A stretch of DNA of 64,000 nt from the NCBI GenBank assembly GCA_948567375.1, contig OX419762.1, forward strand, positions 27,347,465-27,411,464. Reading direction: 5' to 3'. A program made the position numbers and the translations under genes. Below the pieces are notes generated by a model. The model made no database searches and was not told the DNA's origin. It saw nothing but the letters and a program-made list of their open reading frames with translations. Source of the DNA: Lunularia cruciata (taxonomy: Eukaryota; Streptophyta; Marchantiopsida; Lunulariales; Lunulariaceae). Positions 55,811 through 64,000 of the stretch are shown here, piece by piece. The stretch's first letter is position 1. Every line of letters starts with the position of its first letter.

Positions 55811-56930
55811 CTTTGCCTTCTATGATACACCTTCAAATTATCATGGTTAATCCTATCAAAGTGTCTTCTACCCAACTCCTTGAGATCATAGGTGTAATTG
55901 CCTTTCACCTTCTCCACCATGAAAGGTCCAAAGTACTTACGCAAAAACTTCTTTTGCACTCTCTTGAATCAAATAACATTACCTAATCATCTTCTTTGAA
56001 GGATTCCACCTTCTTCTTGCCTTGCTTCTTGTCATAGCTTTCCTTTTGTTTCCTTTGGGCTTGCTCCACTCAAACCATAACACTGCTCTTGCCTTCTCCA
56101 ATTCCATGAGTTGATCCTTCCTTGACTTCTCTACATCAACTCCTTGTGCTTTCTTCAATCTTTTACAAATGCTTTGAAAGGTAAGAAGATCATAGTGAAT
56201 AGGTAAAGGAGACTCAATACCATATACCAAATGAAATAGAGAATATCCAATGGAAATCTTCATGGTTGTCCTATACTCTTACAATATTGCATGAATCCTC
56301 TTGCCTCAATGATGTTTAGCACACTCCATTTCTGTATCTTTGGCCAACATCATGCATAAGGTCTAATTGGTTCTCTCTTCCAAGTAATTGGAGTTTGGCT
56401 TATAGGACATAGTTACTCTAAGTATGATAGAGAAATGCTGTAAGATAGTTGTAGTGATGCTTCCTATAAACTCTCTTCCTTTATAAAAAACCAACTCCAA
56501 AGGGCATCCAAAACCAATGATGATGCATTCATAAAGAAATCTACAAACTTCAACTTAATTCTTGTCCCTCAATGATCTAGCATCAACCCACTTGGTAAGG
56601 TAATAAGTAACTATCACAATGTACCAATTGTTCCTTGGGTTTTATTGAGAAGACCTACAAAGTCAATTCCCCAATTCTCCAGAAGGTCCCAACAATAGAA
56701 TTGATCTAAGAGGTGGAGTGAATGTAGACTTCCTAGAAAAAGCTTGACAAACATTACAAGTTTTGCAATAATCAAAATCTTTGAAAATCTCCTTCCAAAG
56801 GAAACTTGCATTTAGAAGCTTGAAAGCAGTCACCTTTCTTGCAAAGTGTTCCCCACACACTAAACCTTCATGAAATTCCTTCATGAGTAGGATAGACTTC
56901 TCCTTATCCACTATTCTTTGAAGTAGACCA
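55811..56930 (-). pseudogene. Element B integrase
   Basis: In minus-strand order: zinc site (EFHEGLVCGEHFARK, then CKTCNVCQAF) at 56663-56911, first Asp in GIDFVGLLNK near 56650, a core with many breaks, and the C-terminus at 55979-56263 (HLVYGIESPLPIHYDLL, then KKAQGVDVEKSRKDQLME). The second catalytic Asp and the Glu are not in one readable frame. Confidence 0.75.
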
Positions 56931-57071
56931 TATGCTCCTTGGTGAAAAAAGAATATCCTCCACCATTGTGTAAGGTCTAGATCTTGCTACAAGGGTCTTC
57001 CTCTCCCTAGGATGCATCTCTTTTGGACAGTTACTTATTGTAACAAAGTCCTTGTACTCTATTGGAACCTC

Positions 57072-57400
57072 TTAAGTGATTGAGATTATCATGAGATATT
57101 CATCCAAGAAGGAATCATCCATTGGTTCAACTCCATCATGATCATAGGCCAAAGATAATAAATTAACATTTGCATGTTTCTTCCTTGGCTTATTCTCAAT
57201 GGTGTAGTCATACTCAGACAAGAGTATCATCCACCTATCTAGCCTTCCTTTCACATTAGGCTTGTTGAAGATGTACTTCAAAGCCTTATGATCTATGATA
57301 ATGGTGACTTTCTCTCCAATCAAGTAGTGTCTAAACTTCTTGAGACCAAAGAACATTGCTAACCTTCTTTATACATGATTTAGTAGTTCTTTTTTATTGA
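57072..57400 (-). pseudogene. Element B RNase H, C-terminal part
   Basis: FFGLKKFRHYLIGEKVTIII, then DHKALKYIFNKPNVKGRLDRW and a Y-D-Y-T-I-E-N-K-P linker. F has the full open version at 60962-61441. Confidence 0.8.
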
Positions 57401-58462
57401 AACCATCTATCTATTGCATAAGCTATTGCATAATCATGCTTATCTTGGTGTAATTGACTAAGAATGCATCCTATACCTACATTGGAAGCATCAATGTAGA
57501 GGATGAAAGGATTACTCCAATTAGGTTTTGCAAGAATTGAAGTCATAACAAGGGATTGCTTGAGAGCCTCCTTATCCTCCAAAATCACCATGTATTTTAC
57601 ACCCTTCTTCATGTAGATGGTCAATGCATAAGCCTTGTTGGAAAATGAGAAGATGAACCTCCTAAATTTCCCAACCATCCCTAAGAATTGTCATAACTCT
57701 ATCAAGCTTGAAGGGAATGAAAAGTCTAAGATTTTCCTTACTTTCTTAGAATCAACTGCTATTCTATCCTTGGAAATCATATGCTCCAAAATTAAATCTT
57801 CTTCATAACCAAAAATGTACTTCTTTGGGTTGAGTGATGCATTTGCTTCATCCAATTGTTGCAAGACCTTGATTAGGTGCTCAAAGTGCTACTCTTTGCT
57901 CCCACAGACACAAAAGTCATCAATAAAGTCTCACAAATTTTCCAATGATAGGTTCAAACACCTTGTTCATGAACCATTGGGATGTGGCTTGAGCATTGCA
58001 AAGCCCAAAAGGCATGACCTTGAAAGCATAAGTCTCCCAAGGTGTGGTGAATGTGGTGAGTAGTTGATGCTCTAGTGCAATCTTGATTTGGTTATACCTA
58101 CTATAATCATCTCCAAAATTGTACCTCTCATGACTTGTAACCTTTTCCAAGATCTCATCAATGAATGGCAAGGAGTAATAGTCCTTCTTAATAATAACAT
58201 TGAGCTTCTTGTAATCCAGATGTACACAAAGCTTACCATTCTTTTTCTTCACAATCACAATTGGAGACACCCATTTTGAATTCTCCACTTGAAAGATAAA
58301 TCTAGCTTCCTTGAGTTTATTAATCTCCTCCTTCACAACCAAAGATATTGGTGGGCTAATGCAATGTTGCTTTTGGTAGATTGGTCTTGCATGTGACTCC
58401 ACCTCTATCTTGTGCTCATCCAAGGTGACTTCCTTTAGATCCTTGTAATTCACAACAAACAT
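57394..58462 (-). pseudogene. Element B reverse transcriptase
   Basis: The frame 57920-58462 covers the fingers and palm: KEEINKLKEARFIFQVENSK, then VKKKNGKLCVHLDYKKLNV and FKVMPFGLCNAQATSQ. The catalytic F-I-D-D-F-C sequence follows at about 57910-57930, but in a shifted frame, because the frame just before it ends at a TGA. The thumb and tail occupy 57394-57680 (VGKFRRFIFSFSNKAYALTI; LYIDASNVGIGCILSQ). Confidence 0.85.
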
Positions 58463-59098
58463 ATGGATAAACTTGCAAAAAATCTACTCAAATCTCACCT
58501 TCTCCTCCTTGGTATTATTTGGACCATACCTGAGGGTAGATAACCTCCTCTTTATCTCCTCAAGTGTCAATGGTGATTTATTTAGGTCCTTCAAAACCTT
58601 TGGCTTAGATGAAAAATCCATAGGACACAAGGGATACACATCTAAACTAGATTTAGATTCATCTTCCTCCATGGAAGTCTCTTCTTTCATACTTGTATCC
58701 ACATCTAAAGCTCTTTCTTTTAAATTTTATTTCCAATAATCAAAAGATGATGTACCTAAATGTGAAGTGTTGATGGTGTTAGTCATAGGAACTGTAACTC
58801 ACTGGTTTGATGGCCCAATATGCAAGTACCTTTTGTGCAATTGATCAATTGTATGTGTTGCTCTCAACTATGGCTTCCCAAGAAACAAATCATAGGTTGT
58901 CATGAGGTTTTGAACTCCCATGATTGAAACTACCACCTTATGTATCACCCTTATTGGTCAAACTTATTGCTTGTTTGCCATGCTGACCACAAATGTTGAA
59001 GATCTAGAGGGTATCATACCCAACTTCTTCATCAACCTCTATAACATGGTATTTATTGCAAATCCTCTATCAACAAGTGCATCCTTGGTATTGTGACC
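58463..59098 (-). pseudogene. Element B protease-RT spacer and protease fragment
   Basis: An acidic spacer (MKEETSMEEDESKSSLDVYP) lies at 58484-58702. Protease-like sequence near 58780-59098 aligns with A's 720-1080 region (CAACAAGTGCATCCTTG is the complement of the active site). It ends at F's LTR. Confidence 0.6.
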
Positions 59099-59790
59099 TG
59101 TGAGCCGGCTTGTCTCTCACTCAGGATGAATCTCTGATGGCTATTATGGTAGCGCACCATGGACTAAGAAGGCAAAGAACCCCAACTCCATCATACTCCT
59201 TCAAGGCTAACACTCCAAGACTCAAGACATTGTTCACTAAAGAACTCAATGAGAGAGAGATAGTTACAAATGAAAGGATGATGAGTACCTCCTCATCCCT
59301 TGTTTATATACTTGTGAAATAGTTACACATTAAAGTTACTATTTACCAAAGTAACTCAAGTTACAAGGCTAGAAGTCAAGTAAAGTCAAAAGTATAAAAG
59401 AATATCCATCCACATGCACATATTCCACTAAGCATGTGATCTTATCTTGACCCAACAACTAAGTCAAGGATTCCTTCACATGGGCTATCCTTGGACTATA
59501 GAAGAATCCAAAACAAAAAGGCTTGTAGGCCCAAGATTTTTCAACTCTTTCCTCAAAGCCAAACACCTAGGAATAATACCAAGTCAACACATTAGAATCC
59601 AAAATAGTAGTGCTCATCTTTTTCCAATTCCTCTAAAGTAAGGTCCCCTTTATCTTAGTTATGACTAACTTTAGCTAATCATGACTAATTTAGAACCATC
59701 TTTTATCTCTATATAAATAATATCTCTCAAGTACTTGTTATACTAAGCTAAATATCACAATACCACACGTATCTACAAATGGGTGTTACA
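59099..59790 (-). mobile_element. Element F 3' LTR (692 bp)
   Basis: TGTGAGCCGGCTTG to GGGTGTTACA on the plus strand. It is the best-kept reference copy of this LTR family together with 4129-4818. Confidence 0.9.
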
Positions 59791-59806
59791 TTTACCCCCA
59801 GACTAA
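59791..59806 (-). other. Element F polypurine tract
   Basis: Minus strand CTTAGTCTGGGGGTAAA next to the LTR TGTAACACCC. Confidence 0.75.
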
Positions 59807-60945
59807 GTTTTCACTTTGTCCTCAAAGTGAAGGTCTCTCTACCTTCTATGATACATTTTCAACTTATCACGATTAATCCTATCAAAGTGTCTTCCTCTCA
59901 ACTCCTTGAGATCATAGGTGTAATTGCCCCACACCTTCTCCACTATGAAAGGTCCAAAGTACTTAGGCAAAAACTTCTCTTGAATCGAATAGAATCAAAC
60001 AACATTACCCAATCACCTTCTTTGAAAGGCTCCACCTTCTTCTTGCCTTGCCTCTTGTCATAGCTCTGCTTTTTTTTCCTTTGGGTTTGCTCCACTCGAA
60101 CCATAAAAACTGCTCTTGCCTCCTCCAACTCCATGAGTTGATCCTTCCTTGACTTCTTTGCATCACCTCCTTGTGCTTTCTTCAATCTCCTATGAATGCT
60201 TTGGAAGATAGGAAGATCAAAGTAAATAGGTAAGGTAGACTCAATACCATAAACCAATTTAAATGGAGAATATCTAATGGAAGTCTTCATGGTTGTCATA
60301 TACTCCCACAAAATTGCATGAATCCTCTTGCTCCAATGATATTTAGCCCCTTCCATTTTTGCATCTTTGGCCAACATCATGTACAAGGTCTGATTGGTTC
60401 TTCTCTGCCAAGCTATTGTAATTTGGCTTATAGGATGTAGTTACTCTATGTGTGATAGAGAAATGTTGTAGCATGGCTATAGTGATGCTTCCTATAAACT
60501 CTCTTCCTCAATCAGAAACCAACTTTAAAGGACATCCAAACCTAGTTATAATGCATTCACAAAGAAATCTACCCACTTCATCTTCATTCTTGTCCTTCAA
60601 TGGTCTAGCCTCAACCCACTTGGTAAGGTAACCAGTAACTACCACAATATACCGATTGTTCCTTGGGGTTCTATTGAGAGGACCTACAAAATCAATTCCT
60701 CACTTCTCAAAAAGTCATGGCAATGGAATTGATCTAAGTGGTGGAGTGGATGTAGCTTTCTAGCAAAAGCTTGAAAAACATGATAAGTTTTGCAATAATC
60801 AAGATAATCCTTGAAAATCCCTCTCCAATAGTAACCTGCATCTAGAATCTTGAAAGCAATCATCTTTCTTGCAAAGTGTCCTCCACTCACTAAACCTTTA
60901 TGAAACTCCTTTATGAGTAGGATAGACTCTTCCTTACCCATTGCT
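59807..60945 (-). pseudogene. Element F integrase
   Basis: The zinc site is at 60684-60941 (FHKGLVSGGHFARKM, then CKTYHVFQAF with one Cys of each pair lost). The 59943-60386 frame gives LAKDAKMEGAKYHWSKRIHA, VYGIESTLPIYFDL and VRVEQTQRKKKQSYDKRQGK, and the tail EPFKEGDWVMLF. The central core (60390-60680) is frameshifted. Confidence 0.8.
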
Positions 60946-60961
60946 CTTTGAAGTAGACCAT

Positions 60962-61441
60962 CTATTCCTTGGTGAAAATATCCTCCACCATTGTGTGAGG
61001 TCTAGATCTTGCTACAAGGGCCTTCCTCTCCCTAGCATGCATCCCTTCTGGATAGTTACCTCTTATCACAAAATCCACAATCTCCTTATACTCCATTGGA
61101 ACCTCATGAGTGATTGAGATTATCATGAGCTCCTCATCCAAGAAGGAATCATCCACTGGCTCATCTCCATCATGATCATAAGCCCTAGATAACAAATTAG
61201 CATTTGCATATTTCTTTCCTGGCCTATCCTCAATGGTATAATCATACTCAGACAAGAGTATCCTCCACCTTGCTAGCCTCCCTTCTACATAAGGCTTGTT
61301 GAAGATGTACTTCAAAGCCTTGTGATCCGTGACAATTGTGGCTTTCCCTCCAATCAAGTAGTGTCTAAACTTCTTGAGACCAAAGATCACTACCAACCCT
61401 TCTCTCTCTATGATAGAGTAGTTCTTTTCTGCTGAAACCAT
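60962..61441 (-). pseudogene. Element F RNase H
   Basis: 159 open codons: VSAEKNYSIIEREGLVVIFG, then LIGGKATIVTDHKALKYIFN, DYTIEDRPGKKYANANLLSR and a negatively charged tail. The frame joins RT at 61442 by a single in-frame stop. Confidence 0.85.
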
Positions 61442-62581
61442 CTACCTACTAGCATAAGCTATTGGATGATCATGCACATCTTGGTCTAATTGACTAAGAG
61501 TGCATCCTATAGCTACATTAGAAGCATTAGTGTAGAGGATGAAAGGTTTATTCCAAGAATCAGGTTTAGCAAGAATTGGAGTTACAACAAGGGATTGCTT
61601 GAGCTCTTCAAAAGCTTGGAGAGCTTCCTTGTCTTCTAAAATCACCATGTAATCTACACCCTTCTTCACATATATGGTCAATGCATAAGCCTTGTTGGAA
61701 AATGAGAAGATGAACCTCCTATAGTATCCAACCATCCCCAAGAATTGGCATAACTTTGTCAAGCTTGAAGGGAATGGAAGGTCTGAGATTTTCCTCACCT
61801 TCTTAGGATCAACTATTATTCCATCCTTGGAGATGATGTGCCCCTAAAGTAGACTTTCTTCAATCTAAAAATGCACATCTTTGGGTTAAGTGATGCATTT
61901 TCCTCATCCAAGCATTGCAAGACCTTGATTAGGTGCTCAAAGTGCTCTTCCTTGCTCCCATAAACACAAAATTTATCAATGAAGTCTCTCACAGATATTC
62001 CAATGAAAGGTTCAAATACCTGTTCATGAACCGTTGGAATGTGGTTGGAGCATTACAAAGCCCAAAAGGCATGACCTTGAAAATGTTAGTTCTCCAAGGT
62101 GTGGTGAATGTGGTGAGTTGTTGATGCTCTAGTGCAATCTTGATTTGGTTATACCTACTATAAAAATATCCAAAATTATACTTCTCATGACTTGCAACCT
62201 TCTCCAATATCTCATCAATGAATGGAAAAGAGTAATAGTACTTCTTGGTAACAACATTAAGCTTCTTGTAATCCACACATGCTCAAAGCTTACCATTCTT
62301 TTTCTTCTCAATCACAATGAGAGACACCCATTCCAAATTCTCCACCTCAAAGATAAATCTGGCCTCCTTGAGCTTATCAATCTCCTCCTTCACCACCAAA
62401 GATATTGGTGGGCTAATGCAACTTTGCTTTTGGTGTACTGGTCTTGCATGTGACTCCACCTCAATCTTGTGCTCCTCTAAGGTCACTTCCTTTAGATCCT
62501 TGTAATTGAAAGCAAACACATGGATGAACTTTCGGAAAATCTCCTCAAATCTCACCCTCTCCTCTTTGGTAACATTTGGAC
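61442..62581 (-). pseudogene. Element F reverse transcriptase
   Basis: Frames 62283-62555 (SISPPISL-type region, KEEIDKLKEARFIFEVENLE), 61989-62276 (DYKKLNVVTKKYYYSFPFID, then FKVMPFGLCNAPTTFQRFMN) and 61442-61798 (LGMVGYYRRFIFSFSNKAYA; LYTNASNVAIGCTLSQ). Near 61970 the catalytic site reads F-I-D-K-F-C-V-Y-G, so Lys has replaced the second Asp. That alone would abolish polymerase activity. Confidence 0.85.
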
Positions 62582-63007
62582 TGTAACAATATGGAGTTTA
62601 GCGATAAAGTTAGTCGGGCTCACAAAGTAGCACATAAGACAAATTAGCCTAGAATATTCCAAAAGTATCTAGGAAGTTTCTTGGGAAGCTTCCCGACTAG
62701 CTTAGCTTGCACCTCAAGTAGGTAGCTTCTAGAAGGAAGCTTCTAGAAGCTTCCAACTAGCTTAGCTTGCACGCCAAGTAGGCGGCTTCTAGAAGGAAGC
62801 TTCTTGAGAAGCTTCTTAGTTAACTTGGTTTGCACTCTAAGAAAGCGGCATGAGGAAGCTTCTTGAGAAGCTTCTCAAGAGCCTTATATACAACCTATAA
62901 ATACCAAAGCCAAAGCTCATGCTAGGCATTCAGAGTTTTCTGTCATTTGAGTGTCCCAATGTGAGATTCCATTCTCCTATTTCTCTCCTCAAATTTAGTC
63001 TTTTACA
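62582..63007 (+). mobile_element. Element G 5' LTR (426 bp)
   Basis: TGTAACAATATGGAG to AGTCTTTTACA. It has the full set of repeat blocks, TATAAATA at 62896-62903, and GAAGCTTCTAGAAGCTTC at 62736-62753, which is again four perfect heat-shock-type units. Confidence 0.85.
62736..62753 (+). promoter_or_regulatory. Heat-shock-element-like array in G LTR
   Basis: Same 18-bp sequence as at 36229-36246, 143 bp upstream of the TATA box, and likewise preceded by TTCTAGAA. Confidence 0.6.
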
Positions 63008-63008
63008 T

Positions 63009-63020
63009 TGGTATCAGAGC
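63009..63020 (+). other. Element G primer-binding site
   Basis: TGGTATCAGAGC, a perfect match to the complement of the plant initiator-Met tRNA 3' end. Confidence 0.85.
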
Positions 63021-63265
63021 AAGAATGGGATGGATGGAATTTATGGACCACTACATCCACTTCCATCAAAACATTGGGATTTTCACGTCCAAATACTACC
63101 CAAGCATCATTTCATATAATTCATCACCTTGCACTTTGGACAAGATTTTCTACATATGATCACCATATCTAAGGAACCCTTGGTGTTTCCGGTTGTAACT
63201 TATGGAGAATGGTGGACGTGTTGTTTCTATGTGTTAATAAATTAGATAGATAGGGAGTGGTGTGA

Positions 63266-64000
63266 TAGAGTAGCAACCATGACGGCAATACTCCATGTTA
63301 TCCTTAGTATGCAACAACAAATTGAGCACCTTACTCGATTGTTGGATGAACGAGATCTTTGATGACAAGAGTAGGTGGAGAGAGTACCAATTCAAGAAGG
63401 AGAAGATTGGATCAGATTCCCTAAACCCAAGGTATTTGAAGGCAAGAATCTTTTGGGTGTAGTGGAGAATTTTGTGTTTGATTGTGAATGTTATGTTGAA
63501 ACTACCAATCTACAAGATGAGCAAAAACAGATTCTCTTGGCTTCTAGCCAATTGGATGGAGTAGCAAAGCTATGGTGGAGATTCCAAGTAGAGCAAGCGG
63601 AATGACAAATTGTTACACCAATCTTGACATGGGCAGAATTCAAGAGTGCAATAATTAGTTTGTTCCAAGCTATAAATGTCACACGAGCTACACAGGATAA
63701 GTTGGCAGAGTCGAAATAGATTTGTTATGTAAGAAGTTACATCACATAGTTCCAAAACACCATCATGTAAATTCCAGAGATATTGGGAGGTGAAGCTTTG
63801 GATCAATTTGTGAAGGGCTTGAAGGCGAGAACCAAATTAGAGATAACCATGCAAGAGCCACAACACTTGAAGGAAGCCATGTGGTTGGCCAAACGTTTTG
63901 ATTCCTTGGTGGCAACAACTTGGTCTCGATCTTGACCTTGACCTCCACAAAGCCTACCAATCCACTACACACAAGTGGAGGAGCCAGCAACCATAGACCA
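63266..64000 (+). pseudogene. Element G gag, N-terminal part
   Basis: The frame 63375-63605 reads DWIRFPKPKVFEGKNLLGVV, then DEQKQILLASSQLDGVAKLW. Stops follow at 63603 and further on, then the region LDQFVKGLKARTKLEITMQE matches J's gag. The zinc knuckle would lie just past the window end. Confidence 0.8.

Larger units (their letters stand above)
55207..59098 (-). mobile_element. Element B: A-family gypsy retrotransposon, split by F
   Basis: The minus-strand 3' LTR is at the left (55207), then integrase, RNase H, RT and the start of protease up to 59098, where F's LTR begins. The remaining 5' half lies beyond F and G, off the right edge. Several frameshifts are present. Confidence 0.8.
59099..62581 (-). 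mobile_element. Element F: A-family gypsy retrotransposon inside B
   Basis: Its 3' LTR is 59099-59790, then integrase, RNase H and RT up to 62581, where chromovirus G interrupts it. The flank before the LTR is TTGTGACC, and A has the same TTGTGACC uninterrupted at 1073-1080, so the empty site is known. Confidence 0.85.
62582..64000 (+). mobile_element. Element G: second chromovirus copy (runs off right edge)
   Basis: LTR 62582-63007, an exact primer-binding site, and gag. It is closely related to J. It interrupts F at a point where B and A have continuous sequence (TTTGGACCATAC), so the insertion point is clear. Protease onward lies outside. Confidence 0.85.

Noticed and set aside
1-64000. 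CRISPR arrays, tRNA or rRNA genes
   Set aside because: No regularly spaced short repeats and no convincing A/B-box pairs were seen; tRNA-like matches are only the retroelement primer-binding sites.

Overview
This window is repeat-dense nuclear DNA from a plant, read as such because it holds nested Ty3/gypsy LTR retrotransposons, a spliced gene of a plant-type MYND/MSS51-C family, and no operon-like organisation. The clade is not fixed by the sequence. The retroelement load and the divergence of the MYND protein from the angiosperm form I know would fit a fern or gymnosperm, but that is inference.

Layout. 1-4818: 5' part of a minus-strand element (A) with LTR, primer-binding site, an extra CCHC ORF, gag, a frameshifted protease and the start of RT. 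4819-18644: plus-strand element C, already split by A on its left, then by a solo LTR (8394-9064) and by the 8.8-kb minus-strand element E (9529-18334), which sits inside C's 3' LTR. E is unusual: its 3' LTR is about 3.47 kb and carries a long coiled-coil ORF, while its 5' LTR is truncated and fused to protease. 18645-26691: two decayed colinear copies (H1, H2) of a minus-strand gypsy pol, the second holding a solo LTR. 26692-38499: plus-strand element D, split by a complete chromovirus J (30885-36499) that has a chromodomain and an LTR with perfect heat-shock-element arrays.

38500-55206 is the low-copy part: a WRKY zinc-finger-like remnant, a tandem duplication with a TTA microsatellite, a 321-bp MITE-like element, 3.7 kb of GC-richer unexplained sequence, a two-exon minus-strand MYND/MSS51-C gene (43980-46226) with a polyadenylation signal, a possible divergent promoter, AT-rich intergenic DNA, and a decayed ORF pair at 54386-55146. 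55207-64000: two nested minus-strand elements of the A family (B, then F inside B), with F interrupted by a second chromovirus (G) that runs off the right edge. B carries a 173-bp microinversion across its polypurine tract/LTR junction.

Order of events as read from who splits whom: H is older than C; C was then hit by A, by a solo-LTR parent and by E; D was hit by J; B was hit by F and F by G. None of the pol genes looks intact. The only gene that looks functional is the MYND gene. All element boundaries were read by eye from LTR ends, flanks and comparison of copies inside this window.
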